This document shows, piece by piece, positions 1-12,319 of a DNA stretch of 64,000 bases (its first letter is position 1; every line of letters starts with the position of its first letter). Made by a program: the position numbers and the translations under genes. Source of the DNA: Lineus longissimus (taxonomy: Eukaryota > Nemertea > Pilidiophora > Heteronemertea > Lineidae); assembly GCF_910592395.1 (NCBI RefSeq), contig NC_088308.1, forward strand, positions 1,426,001 to 1,490,000. The letters run 5' to 3'. The notes beneath the pieces are model-generated. The model was not told the origin of the DNA. It saw only the letters and a program-made list of their open reading frames with translations, and searched no databases.

Positions 1-3000
1 ATGTTCATTTGACAGAGGACTGGTTCACCATTTTAATCCGCGCAACTGACGGATTACGACGGTACGTCACCACGTACTGGTGGCCATGGTACTAGTCTAA
101 TCTGAACCTGGATGGGTTTGCTCTAATCCGTCTAACCCGCATTGCCAGCAATAATGAAATCATCCCGAAATACCAGTACCATCGCTTCACACGGTCGACC
201 TTGAAAAGAAGGTCGTGGTCAGGATAAATTGTAGGCTATGACCATGCAGTATCGTTTATCGCACAAATGTGTGACCTTGACATTGATGTACTATAGTACG
301 TTACCATGTCCAAAGTATCTGAAAAGCATATCATCAAGAATTCATTAATACGAAACTTTATCAAGTCTTCATTTTACCATGATATTTGTTTGGATGCAGT
401 GGGACTACCTGTAGATGTGGTTAATGGATTTATCCACTAAAAGACCTCTTCTGCCTAAAATGGATATCCCCATATTTTCAAGTATCATCATTTTTATAAA
501 CATGATGTACGTTAAAGCCTGAAATGAAACGAAATGTATTAACGAAACACTCTTCGGGTCTCGCGAAAATCGATAGGAGCGGGGAGGCAAACCAGCTGGT
601 CCCGGTACACATTTGCCAGCAAATAGCTTTTGGAACATCATTTTCTCATTTAGGTGCGTTGTTTTTAGTTGAGGTCGGTGCATGCAACGGACGTACATAC
701 TTCAATACAACTATACAGGTTCCCGGGTCAAGGGTTTTACATTCCTTTACATCATGGCATAAAAATAATGTGTTCCCCTTATATCCTATAAGAAGAGGGA
801 TACGTCCTTACTTATTCCTGTTTATGTCTCAATAATGAAGCGTTTGCCTCCGATGAGAGAATTGTGACCATGATGGAGTGGTTAATTCTCTGTGAATAAT
901 TGAACGCGGTGGAACCGGTTTTTACGAAAGCACGAGAGAACGTAAACAATTTAATTTCCGATTCCTAATTGTTCCTCGTGGGCAAAATTGTCAAGCTGCA
1001 TGGATTCCACCTCTCCATCGACTACCAAGCACTGAACTGGTAAATGAAAAAAACAGTAAAGACAGTCGGTCAATGTTTATTCCTTACTTTCAGACGACTG
1101 TCAATAGTGATTCATAATGAGTAAGATGATTGGACATCTTATGGATCGATCGTCGGGTGTGTACCACATCGTTTCTATTCGGTGATGTGGATAGACCTGA
1201 AGATGCTTTTGAAAAATACATTTAGACTCAGTCTTTCTGTACAAAACTGAAATAAAAGCATTTACTAGACTTTCTATCACCCATTGGCTTGACTGGGCAA
1301 TGGCGGGCCAGGGCAATGCAATCTACATGATGATGGCTTCGAAATCGAATGCAAATTGAAAGCAGTTGATCGGACCATGACTCACCTAACACCAGCACTG
1401 ATTCAGATGATACTGGTCCAAACACATACAGTATATATGACTTTCTGAATCTTTGCTGGTGTTAGCAATGTCATGGTCAACTGCTTTTAATTGCATTATA
1501 TTCCGAATGTACCAAGTAGATATCATTGCCCTCACACTCGTCCCACCGGCAATCTGTACAAAGCTATATGACCATTAGCATCCTGTCTAGAAGTCAGTTT
1601 TTTATTTCTGTTCATTTCTGTTCTTTTTCGTCAGCATTACAGCAGCCGGCCAGCGGTTCAGAAAGCCATAACGTCTGTCACATAATTATATACTGCCACG
1701 AGTACAAAAATATGCCATTTATTTAATGTCTTATTGGCACATACTTCGTAGTTTTACATTTTTTACATCCGAACACAAAATTGCGAGTAACAAAACGTAT
1801 ACGTACATCTCATCTATTCCAGCTAAAAGAGTTTAATATATATAACATTTCGCGTTACCAACATTGCTTATAATTGAAAGCATTATCCGTTCTCATTCGT
1901 AGCAATGCTTAGCAACGATATAAAAATGAGTTCGTAATCATTTTAAGAGCAATGAAGTGTATTTGCGGGTGGCTCAACAACAAAACGCCATTAATTTGAT
2001 ATATTGCAAACAAACGAAAAGAAACCCACGTTAAACTACTGGCAACGGTTACTATGTGGCTTTGTGAGGTCATACGGGTTGGTCCATAGCGCTGTCCGGC
2101 AGAGAAACTAGGAGCCAATGATACTGATGGATGTTCAAATACTAAGGTTGACATTAAATGTGGCCCCAATTATCGATAAATGAAATAAAGCGACACAATC
2201 ATAGGATAGGTGTAACATGATTGCAATACCATGTACTTTCATCCCTTGGCCGGTTTTTGTGATCGATCTGTATTATATTTCCAATATTGTTGCTATAGTG
2301 AGGGCAAACGCTAATAGGAATCCGAACAGGTATTTCACGTGAGGGGGTTTCGCGGGTGATCGGTGGGCATGTTTTTTTTTATCAAGGGGTTGGCAATTTG
2401 TTTGCATGCCTACTTAATCTCTTCAGAGGACTCAATATCGGTTAATTGATACTCAACGTGTTTTGAAGAAGATTGGTCTCGTCACTGCGCAACTATTGGC
2501 AATTGGCAAAATAAGTTTTTTTTTCATATTAGAGGATAATCCGCGGTGCATGATGCGCAGTGAATTTGTCTTTCGATGTAATATTTACTACATAGTGAGC
2601 TCGCTTGCCAGATACAAGTACTAAACAGTTATGAATAATGAAACTGACTATAGCATGTTGGCATTCGCGTGACATCAACAGCTACTATATAGATATGTTG
2701 TTCAAAAATTTATGTTCTCGTTACTGCACTGGCGCTCTGAGTAATGGTTTCTTTCTGAGTAGGCAATGGAAGAGCTCTATCATTTCATCTATAAGATGCT
2801 CCGATGTCCCCATTAATGCCCCAAAACCAAGAAATACCATTTTCGTTAAACAATTACTTCCTCGCTTAAGTATTAAAGGACACCGGGATATTTGCCATTT
2901 TAAGACCTATTCATCCATCTATTCGAAATGCTAGGGTCTTCGTCACCGGGAGAGCCTGGAATATGCTATCATTTTGTTACAACCAAATTTCTGCTGGGGA

Positions 3001-3056
3001 TTCTGTTCCGACTTTATTTTTGATTGAAAATAGGAGAAAAAGTAACGAAATATTAC
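1..3056. other. Left-edge non-coding DNA, no gene recognised
   Basis: AT-rich sequence with only short open frames that lack splice context, domain signatures or a coding-like composition. It is downstream of the claudin-like exon at 3057-3441, so it may be intron or 3' region of that minus-strand gene. I looked for a downstream exon with the remaining membrane segments and could not identify one. Confidence 0.6.
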
Positions 3057-3441
3057 CTGGTATTGTGTCGCACGATCCCCACAGCCCTCCGTAATTCATA
3101 ACAGGGAAGGTCATTTTGATATAAGATCCGTTCTTCTCAACCGTCATGGAGACATTCAAGGCGATATATCCCTGGGCGTCGTCAACCACGAGCGACAGAA
3201 CTCTCGAGCTCGTGTCGAGTAGCTCCAATGCCTTCACGCTATCGTACTCCACAGTCCTCCAGCAGTTCCCATACAAGCTCGTCAGCAACAAGAGAAGGCA
3301 GACGACCCCCACCCCCATTGGCAGGTAGAACTGTAAGCCGGTCAATATAGACATCTTTTCCTCCTCTTCCTCATCCTCCCCGCCTAACTCGGACCGCCGC
3401 AAGGACGGCTTAGACTCCACGATGAGGCCGAGCAGGGTTGC
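3057..3441 (-). CDS. Claudin/PMP22/CACNG-superfamily membrane protein, one exon
   Basis: Partial gene, one exon. A splice acceptor (TTCACAG) ends just above 3441 and a donor (GTAATA) follows 3057; the exon ends in phase 1. The likely start is the ATG at 3354-3352, after an acidic run (EDEEEEE), so upstream in-frame sequence may be leader. Visible: a hydrophobic first membrane segment (FYLPMGVGVVCLLLLL), then NCW, then a first extracellular loop with two N-glycosylation sequons (NVS, NGS), ending in GLWGSC. The W...GLW..C pattern is the signature of the claudin/PMP22/calcium-channel-gamma superfamily. The loop between NCW and GLW is about 60 residues, longer than in typical claudins and closer to CACNG-type proteins. 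The second loop cysteine and membrane segments 2-4 must lie on later exons, perhaps beyond the left edge. The family works in junctions or as channel auxiliary subunits; which applies here is unknown. Confidence 0.6.
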
Positions 3442-5040
3442 CTGTGAAGATGAAGAAAGAGATTACGTAACATTGCTGGCTCTCTCAAAGTTCTTACGCA
3501 AACAAAGATCTTACCTTACATGACTGGTTCTCTAAAAGTCTCCAAGATGACTAGATGGCTAGGAATCTTACCAAAATAATTCGATGCGGAAATAAACCAG
3601 TTAATGTATGATGGTGGGGAGCGGGTTTGCCAAATTGAAGCCCACATTTCGTTTTTCAGTTGCACATTCGGCATCCCTACACAACAGATAATGCCAAATA
3701 CACAAATCTCATGCGTCCTTCAGTAGGAGACAATTGAAACCACTGAAATCCTAGGAAGTTCATACATGTATTCCGAGTTGTAAGAGTTTTCCGAGATCGG
3801 AGAAAATTACGATTTTTCCTAGAAATTTCCGAGTTTTTCTGGAAAAGTCCGACCGGCATTTCTGGCAGAGTGTTTGGCAGCAGTGTACTCTGAGATGGTT
3901 CGTAATTCATGACAGATCTTAAACCTCATCGTATAACAATGTGTTTGGTGAGACTTCAAAGAAAAAACCCACTCAATGATGACTGAAGTGAATGCTGCTT
4001 ACGGTAATACTGGTAACCAAATTTGCAATCGCATCAAATATTGATGAGTGTTCTATCGATTTTGATTCACATAGTGTCCTAACGTTATGTAATTTCGACT
4101 ATAGTAGTTTTGCTCATTCCGTTAAGAGGAACATTATATTGTAGTCTTTCAAAATAATCATAGAATGTATGTCACTGAGATCAACCTGCGTCTAGTGGCC
4201 AGTCAAAAGCTATTTCTTTCTTTAGTTTCCATTTCTGCATTTCTCCTAGGAAAGAAATAACAAAAGCCTATCGCCCGCGCCTTGGTAATGGCAACTACAT
4301 GTATACGCTGCGTTGCGCAGGACATACTTTCCCAGCTGTATCAATAAAGACGTCGGCTCTGATGTTTTGACCTAACCGGAGAAAACAACTGAATAAATAA
4401 ACTCGGATTTTCCATTTCGTAGTGTAATTTTTGATAGTGCAGTAATTTTCAAAACATGACGAATATGGAGTATGCACATCAGTTGGTTCTCCTATTTCTG
4501 GGGCTAATGACGGATATCACATGGTGCGCATCAGTTTTGCTAAGGCGACCACAAAAAAATACCCTAATGCATCTCAGCACGCTATGTCAATATTCCCATA
4601 AGCTAATGTACGCTTTGTTTTGGATGGCTGGTTCATAGTGGATTGTTTCGGAGCGGGGTTTTTTTCGGTTTGATATGATTGCAAAAGTCACGTTTTTCTG
4701 TCTAAATGTACCTAATACATATAATTCATGCAATTATAGTTCATCGGTTAATGTTTTCCATGCTCCATTTGAGGCTGTCGAGTGCAAACTGTTGGATGGA
4801 ACTCTCTGAAGTTGTTTTTATTGATTCGCGACCAAACAGTATTTTTGAGGTCCGGATTTCGGTGCAGGACTAAATGATATACTCTTCAGCGAAGCCACCA
4901 TGGGGATACCCTGGTGGGCCATATATATTTTGTCTCTGGATATTTCTCATTGGTACTTGGCACAGGAATACTTGGACGGAACCTGAACATTTTATCAAAA
5001 TTGGTCTGAGAATGAAACGTAACCCATGTCCACTACGGCA

Positions 5041-5100
5041 ATGGAGGTGCATGGAGGTGCATGGAGGTGCATGGAGGTGCATGGAGGTGCATAGAGGTGA
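5041..5100. repeat. 10-bp tandem repeat (atggaggtgc)
   Basis: Five perfect head-to-tail copies of atggaggtgc followed by one degenerate copy (atagaggtga). The repeat makes open frames on both strands, which should not be read as genes. Confidence 0.95.
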
Positions 5101-5440
5101 AAGGTGCAAACCTCTTGACTCGTATATACGTACGTAGCCCGCTCTTCGGAATTAGCCTTCTTATTCCGCTGACTGTTAATCGCAGTTGTCATTTCGCATG
5201 TGAAGGCGCATGATGAGCGATATCTTAAAACCAATAGCATCTCTTCATGCGCATGGTTGATATTTGCCGAAAAATGTAGTCAAAAAAACAAAAAATATCG
5301 ATAATAGGCCTACATGTAACTCCGTATTTGGTTGTCAACAGCGTCGGTCGACAACAGTACCACAATTACGACAGGAACACTATGCATGTACAATGTACAG
5401 GGTCGGAATGAATCACGTACTTAGTAGTATTATAGCCGAT

Positions 5441-5532
5441 TTGATGGTAGAACGAAAGTCCAATGATAATAAAGTTACATTTGATGGTAAAATGAAAGCC
5501 CAATGATAAATTACATTTGTTGGTAAATGTGG
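5441..5532. repeat. Degenerate direct repeat, about 36-40-bp unit
   Basis: Two adjacent copies beginning ttgatggta and containing ccaatgataa, then ttacat, with a third truncated copy (ttgttggtaaatg). A further related fragment (gatggtagaatg) occurs near 5592. It looks like an old small tandem duplication. Confidence 0.7.
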
Positions 5533-6981
5533 AACCAAAAACGTGCCAACGTGAAAAATTGTTAGTGATATAATTAATTATACGTTACCTTCGATGGTAG
5601 AATGTAAGCTCTTTCGCGGAGTTCTATATCCGATTGCTTTTTTCTCTTAATTGTGTCTCCGAGAGAATACCGTCCCTCTAGAATGATTGCAGAATTGGTT
5701 GGACCATGCTCAGTGCAAAGTTATCCTCAAGGCGCGATACTGAACTGCACTTGAAGGAATGCATTATTCATAAAAGATGCCCTGACTTCTTCTGACATTA
5801 TCCCATTTAGGTTTTGACTTCTTCAGCGCACTAGTCCGGTGGTTGAACTCTCGGGTTCCGCACCAAATGGTCATTTTCAACGAAACTAAAAGCCATGTTC
5901 GGTATATGTCGTGTAAGTATAGATTGAATCCTTACTTGATACAACACTGGGGAGTACTTCAGATGGTCCTGCACACCTGCGAACACTATACAACTTCTCT
6001 CCCCAGAATTGGCACCAGCATCCATAGATTTAGAAGAGTAAAGTCACTGAGATCATTGTGGTCAGCACAAAACATGTACATTATATTATGTAGACAGTGA
6101 AATGTACTGAGTCCGTATCTGAATTCTAAGGACGATGTTTGATTAAAATGCTGAGGGCTGATAATGCTGGTTCTAATGGCAACTAGCGCCGTACGACATC
6201 AGCCTACAGAGTAAAGGATTATTGATCAGCACCGTACGTACCATGGCACCTACACAAGCCAACTCATTTAGGACTGACGAACAGACGCCGGTAATCGGCA
6301 TGATGTAGGATGGGCGGTGATCACAATGTGGCTTTCTTGCATATGAAAAGTCAGTAGTCGTCAATGATAGTTATTCCAGTTATCTTTGCATTTAGTATCA
6401 CATGTACATAGAAAAACTCAATGGAACGACATTATGTATCTTTCAAACGATTACTATTATTTACATTGATCTATACACACGGTATACAATTTCTACAAAT
6501 TTACATTTTTACAAATTACATACGTAACGCGAATTGACATCAACTGGTGAATTCACTTTTCAAGTTTTATCCGACATTGGTTTAACGGCAATGGTATCGT
6601 GTTACTTAAAGTTAAACCAAAATAATCACACAGCATTTTTGCGTATACTAAACATTAATTTTGATCAGGACTATTTGGTACTCAATTCTGTGATCAGAAA
6701 AACAGATGATTTTCGACAGAATTTTTTTCCGTAATAAATAATGACCAACCCTGAATATTCCTGTTCCAGCTATACTATTTCAAACTTAACAATTTTCTAA
6801 AAAATCTCTATCCCATATACAATTTGCACATAATGTATCAATGATGACGAGCAATGTCGCACCAGAAATAAACTGTCAACAGCAGCACAATGTCATTTTT
6901 TTCAGAAAATGTGTCCGATATTTCTGATAAAGTTTCAACGAGGCTAGTGTCTTTTTGCAACAAGTTCACAAAATCACTGAA

Positions 6982-7370
6982 TTATCTCCCGAAAAGCAGA
7001 TCAAGCGTTCCCCGGTCGAACTTCTTCTTTTTCTCTTCCGGATCTGGCTTCTTCACGACCTTGACCCCGGCTAGCGAACGTACCTCCTCCGCCGTCATAA
7101 CGTGCTCCTTCCCAGACTTCTCCAGGGCCTGTTGGTACTTCCGTTTAATCTCGAGCAGCTCGACAATATGGTCGTCATCACCTGAAGGAATTTCTTGTAC
7201 TACTTTCGATGCCTTTGACGTCTTCAACGATGTCTTATCTCGTTTTTCCTTCTTTGGTTTCTTGGCTTTTTTCGGTTTCCTCGATTTCGTTTTCCCCGAC
7301 TTTTTGTTGCGCGTGGACTTGTTTTCTTTGTCTTCAGATGTTTCCCTCTTGGCGGACTTTGTTGGAGTAC
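6982..7370 (-). CDS. BMPER-like: Lysine-rich C-terminal exon of the BMPER-like gene
   Basis: Terminal exon of 389 nt, acceptor CTTCCAG, joined in phase to exon 7683-7819, stop TAA at 6982-6984. It encodes about 128 residues. The first half is strongly basic (KSRKPKKAKKPKKEKRDK). The second half has a helical charged stretch (ELLEIKRKYQQALEKSG) and a run of lysines before FDRGTLDLLFGR. No cysteine is present, so this is not a TIL domain. It may bind heparan sulfate or matrix by charge; that is inference. A long open frame on the plus strand here (6890-7384) is its antisense shadow. Confidence 0.75.
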
Positions 7371-10300
7371 CTGGAAGACATTAATAGAGAAATGATGAGT
7401 TATGGTTGAGGTCATCTCCTGAAAACAGGCATCTTCGTGACTGAGCTTCGTCCATCTCTGCAATATCTGACACCAGCCTAGTACCAAATTACCCAATCAC
7501 AGCGCTATTTTTGAGGAACTAGAGTGCCAAACATGCTGTTGATATGAAGCAACTATCATTCTACCATCCTTCTGACAGCAGTTGCTCATGTTAGTAAATG
7601 TTCCAAAAAACGAACTCAACTCGATTCTGATATACTGCTTCCGCTGAAATAGAACACTGCTGTCCTGAAGTGTATGGCTTACCTTTTATACACGCCGATG
7701 TTTTGGACAGCTTGATGATCTCTCCAACCGTTTCACAGGCTTTCTGGTATGCAACGATGACGTCACATTCGCAGTTGATGCTGCTGGGCTTACATCGGCA
7801 GACACGATCAAGGCAAGTTCTGGAATGACACAGTGAAGAAACAATGAGTAAATGGTAAGAATAACTAGACTTCATGAAGATCTAAATGGACATGGCTTTA
7901 AAGTACACTTTTGTCGTCAAAACTCATTGGAAGAGACAATGAGAGTGCGACGAAAGGCAGCAACGTGATATATAAACTCGTTGGCTGTTGAGTATGATTT
8001 AATCTGAAGTGAAACATTTAAAGATTAAAAAAAACATATGCTTACCTGTAATAGGGATCGACCTTGACCAGCTTTCGGCACTTCTTGAACTCGTCTTGCT
8101 TCAGAACCATACACCGGGCGTGCGCTTTGAGCCTCTCCTGGACGTTTCCGGTACACACTGTATTGTCCTTTGGTGCCATCCATCGGTCACACGAACACTT
8201 TCCACCAATACGCCACGTGCTGGCGAAGGCAGCTTCCTTCCCGTAAACATGGCCGTCACGTCCCGTCGTGTCGTCTGCTGAAAGCCCGTTAAAGTTCCCG
8301 CACAAACCACTCAACCTGTCCTCCCAGATCTTCGAGACGATCACTTGCACGTGTCCATCATTAGCGTAACGTATCTTCAAACCAGACATCATGATAAAGT
8401 CCACAGTCTCATTGTTCTTTGTGACACGGAATACGTCCTTGACCTCATACGGCAGCTGCACACGTGTTTTGTTGACCTTGACAACGAGTCCTCGCTCAAT
8501 AGAAACGGACAGCATGGCCGTTGAGTTGACCTTGACGTAGATTTGAACCCTTTTAGCACCAATCACATCCGGTGTAAAGTAACCATTTTGGAGTCGGACT
8601 ACGAACGTATTCTCTTCCGTATCTTTAGTGAGGAGGTACTTGCAGACTCCGTCGTATTTGAAATGGTGGTCGTCGAACGATTTGTAGGCGAGGGTCTTGG
8701 AGCCGGCTTGGGAGATGGTACAGACGGCCTCAGCATCAGCACAGCGTTGACAACATTCACCCATCTTCTGGACCAACACTTGATTCTGAAATACGAAGTA
8801 GCAAATTTAGCAACAACTCACATTTCCATACATTGCCTTCATAGTCAGCATCTCAGTGAAGAGTAATACTAGCTATGCTTCGACAGAAACGACCTGTCAC
8901 GAGGTAGCTCCATTGGATTGTGATTGGGACATTGTTGTCGTGATTGTGACTTTTGCCGTTGTAAGATTGTGACATAAACTATAACTTACGTTGGGACATT
9001 CGACTACGGGTTTGCATTGCTGGGAGTAACATATGACCTTCCCTCTGGTACAGGTACAGTTGGTGCAGGGGGACTGGCGCCATGTAAAGCCATGCTGGAA
9101 GGGAAAAGAACGGATTAGCCTATATGATACCCTTGAAGATAGAAATACAGATCAACTTATGGTCGGTCATTCATTAGGAATCACACATTTTTGCTGTTTT
9201 AAAGCAGAAGAATGTCTCTTGACAAAGTCAATCCTGTCTCCAAGAGCCTTGCATTGACAACATCACTACCTCGTCAGCGTACGGACCACGTAGCGATGCC
9301 AAGATGTCAAATCCATGCGTCTCAACCAATAGTCAGGCCTACCAAATCGTTGCATCCACATATACTCACCTCAACTACCCTCTCGTCCTTCAAGCAGGTA
9401 TTGACTTTCCTCGCATCTCTCTTACAGGAGGGACAGCAGCTTCCTTTCTCGTGGATCTGATCACCCTTCACGCAGTCCAAGACCGGGCAGGCATTGCGCT
9501 CACATAGAGAGGAGCCATCCTGGAAGAAAATAGCAAATTCGTGGTAACCAAATTCGAATTGAGACGATTTCGTTGCCGAAAATGAAGTTTGAGGTTGAAG
9601 ATAAGAGCATACAAGTGTCACCATTCCTACTCAGTGAATCTTCGTCGATCCCTCGATACATGTCCACGGCCATGTCGATTCATGTGCATGTTCACCATGC
9701 AACATTATTCAAGATCCGTCGTGAACAAAAGGTAATAGAAGGAGAACAATAGGAACGTCAGAGTGATTAGGAAAACTTAAACATCTGATTTTGGCGACTG
9801 AAGGCGGTATGGTCGTAACTTAGCTTTCGTACCGATCGCTTCATGACCAGCGTTGCTATTCTCCTCCAAACACCAAAGGAGATGAATATTCCAAACACAT
9901 CTGAGCTTTAACTTAATGATGGTGGAAATGAGACGAGAAATAGAAGTTTGCTCACCTTGCATTTGCAATGTGTACACTTGTCAGGCATGAAATCCTTCCC
10001 GCTGTCGTAACTGATACCACGGAACACACACGCGCCGTTCTTGGGGTAGAACACCTTCTCCGAACCTGCAGAAAAAAGATACTACATGACACTCTCTCAG
10101 TACGAAACTCATTAGACTTTACAACAGACCTTCAGAAACAAAATTTATAGAACTCCGTGTTCAAATGTTCAATTATCCTCTTGTTAGCAGTTGTTGTGTG
10201 TACCAAACACCATTATGATCTCATTGGTGTAATTAGCTTAATGCGTAGACGATTGGGCAAAACTGTTCCAAACTTTTGCAAGCTGGTCTGCGGTCTGAAA

Positions 10301-12213
10301 CCTCATGGGACACAAGTCCTTTTGATGCAGTACCGCATAGAAGAGGTAGAAAAGATGGGATTTTCAAAGTTTACCTTCGCAGTATGGACAACAGTTGAAT
10401 GGGTCGTTCACTATCATGGAGTGCGGGCAGTTCAAAATGGGACAAGCTGGTTTTGAGCAGGACAGTTTGCCACTCTGAAATATGCAAACACAAGATTATT
10501 AACAAAGTTTTTACATGTAAGGAAGGAATTGCCAATGGTGCTGATTGAGTACTACTAAGTATCATGTTGATACGAAGACAGCTTATTCAAAAGCGACATT
10601 ATTTCGTTTCTACACCTAGCACTGACAAAATTACATGAAATATCAAACTCACCACACAAGTACACGTAGCACAGGTATCTTCAGTAAGGCTGGCCGATTC
10701 TCCGTCTCGTACGAGCTTGCCATCGATGAAGCAGTCGCCTTTGATGGTGTTGGCAGTGGGACAGACGGGACAGCACATACCAGGGACCTTCACGGGATTC
10801 GGGCAGGTCTTACACTGCATGGTTGATTTAGTAACAACACCAGCCTGAAATAAGCAAATGAAGATGTAATTGATGAACAAAGGTTGTCAAGCGCCGTCTT
10901 GTGGAATTCGAATAAGAATAGGGTGACAAGTTCGAAAAGCAGTCTGAACAGGGAGGTCCTAAGATTTATCGAGTACGTTGCTTAAATCGAGTACGTCGCT
11001 TTTATATCACAAATGAGCAGGGCGGAATGAGTACTTACTTTACATTCCAAGTTGGTGCAGGAATCTTTAGGGTCTGTCCACGTCTCATTGTGCTTGTATT
11101 CGACGCCTTTATAAGTACATCCTGAAAAATATCGGTACCATGCAGCTCAAGTAATTGAAATAATTGAAAATTGAAATGATGGTTTTTTTCTTTCAGTAGA
11201 TTAATTAACAGTGGGGTCATTAACTTTGCTGACCCTTAAGAATTGAGAACACCGAGCTCGTCGTTGTGACATTTCAACTGAAATTCAATTATTCTGAGAC
11301 AGTCTGGAACATTTTGCTTACCTTTACATACGTCACAGCATGTATCCGCTGTCCGTTCAGACATCACCACGTGACACCCTTCCATGGTCGGACATTTGGG
11401 GTTGGAACACACGACTCGCTTGTTCTGAAGGTGAAAACAGAATGCACGGTGTAAGAACATGCAATAGATCTGAAGGCGATGAGATAGATATTCATATGAC
11501 ATTATACTTCACTTTTTAAGATGACGTACACAAGGAACATGGCACGTGGCACTTGTTAAATAACATATTTATCAATTTAACATTATTTTTTAAAGGACAT
11601 ATGACTCGCACTGTAGACCGGGACTGTAGACTAATGTTAGCCCGAGCTTGCAAATGACGCGCAGGGATGGCCGACGTTCGTCGGATATGCGAAAATAAGC
11701 GAAAAGAGGGAACATGCTAACCTTGCACTTGCATCGAATGCACGAGTCTGCGCGAAGAGGCCCAAAGATGGCCGAATCCATGTATTCACCTTCATTCTCG
11801 CATTTAACCGTCACACCTGGAACAGGAAGGAATATATATGAGAGAGGTTTAGAAGTCTCAAGTGAACTTGTGCATTTAGTGGGAATTTTCCGACAAATTA
11901 TTTCAAACCAACAACGTTCCAATTTATACCGTAATGAAGCTGACTTATTTCAGTATGCAATGGGACACGGCAATGCATAAAAAGCTTTTTCGTAAACGAA
12001 CCATGAAGCAATGGGAGCAGAAAGATCATGATTTTCGTCAAATATATCGGGACAATATATACATATAAAATGGAATCTGTGAAATTAAAAATTAAAATTC
12101 GGAATAAAATTGGTACAAAAATGACAAGTAATCTTACCTTTCACAAAGCCTTCAGAATAATCCAAAACGAGCACAAGTAGAATTGTCAAAAATAACATCC
12201 GAATAGAAGACAT
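6982..12213 (-). CDS. BMPER-like: BMPER / crossveinless-2-like secreted BMP regulator, 12 exons
   Basis: Exons in coding order: 12138-12213, 11722-11816, 11322-11424, 11039-11121, 10653-10844, 10375-10474, 9956-10065, 9370-9519, 8990-9094, 8046-8785, 7683-7819, 6982-7370. All joins have GT-AG borders and matching phases, giving 2280 nt (759 residues plus stop). Order of parts: signal peptide (MSSIRMLFLTILLVLVL), five von Willebrand C (CXXCXC...CCXXC) modules, one VWD domain, a C8 cysteine-rich region, then a Lys-rich C-terminal tail. Five VWC plus VWD is the layout of crossveinless-2/BMPER, an extracellular protein that binds BMP ligands and chordin and tunes BMP gradients. Two oddities: the tail replaces the expected TIL domain, and the VWD lacks a canonical GDPH motif. 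Other VWC/VWD proteins (kielin, von Willebrand factor) have different domain counts. Confidence 0.88.
7683..8785 (-). CDS. BMPER-like: VWD and C8 exons of the BMPER-like gene
   Basis: The 740-nt exon 8046-8785 encodes a full VWD domain: a degenerate start (SFDDHHFKYDG), CKYLLTKD, and the GLCGNFNG signature near its end. The C8 region begins at CMVLKQDEFKKC and continues onto exon 7683-7819 (CLDRVCRC, then NCECDVIVAYQKAC). Family members of this class carry GDPH at the domain start, the acid-sensitive cleavage site described for some VWD proteins and crossveinless-2. Here the aligned residues read DDHH, so that cleavage is doubtful. Confidence 0.85.
8990..11816 (-). CDS. BMPER-like: VWC-repeat exons of the BMPER-like gene
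   Basis: Five VWC modules, most split over two exons. VWC1 is on 11722-11816 and 11322-11424. VWC2 is on 11039-11121 and the first part of 10653-10844. VWC3 is on the rest of 10653-10844 and on 10375-10474. VWC4 is on 9956-10065 and most of 9370-9519. VWC5 is on the end of 9370-9519 and 8990-9094, and finishes at the start of the VWD exon. Each module shows the C-x-C pair before a splice site (CKCK, LECK, CTCV, CKCK, CTCT) and a CC-x-x-C end (CCDVC, CCPVC, CCPYC, CCPSC, CCQRC). In crossveinless-2 it is the N-terminal VWC modules that contact BMP and chordin; that the same holds here is inference. Confidence 0.85.
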
Positions 12214-12304
12214 CGTAATGAATTAATAGTTCCTAGCACAATCTCAAAGTGATGTCAACTCGAAAAGAGCAATTTGGTTTCTGCCCAGACTTGCCCGAAA
12301 AAAG

Positions 12305-12312
12305 CTTATATA
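12305..12312 (-). promoter_or_regulatory. TATA box of the BMPER-like gene
   Basis: On the minus strand the sequence reads TATATAAG, about 92 bp above the start codon at 12213. Transcription would then start near 12280 and leave a 5' leader of about 65-70 nt. GC-rich sequence (around 12353-12375) lies just upstream. Inference from consensus and spacing only. Confidence 0.6.
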
Positions 12313-12319
12313 CCCCCAC

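Larger units (their letters stand above)
3442..6981. other. Intergenic or intronic DNA, no gene recognised
   Basis: Between the claudin-like exon and the 3' end of the BMPER-like gene. Short open frames on both strands have no splice-linked partners or recognisable motifs. It contains a 10-bp tandem repeat at 5041-5100 and a decayed 36-40-bp direct repeat at 5441-5532, and nothing else I can support. Confidence 0.6.

Noticed and set aside
3677-3910. Minus-strand frame upstream of the claudin-like exon as its first exon
   Set aside because: No signal peptide, donor or phase relation to the acceptor above 3441; repetitive-looking Arg/Asn/Leu composition.
6890-7384. A 164-codon plus-strand open frame
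   Set aside because: It is antisense to the Lys-rich terminal exon of the BMPER-like gene; its Phe/Ser-rich composition is what the complement of Lys codons gives.
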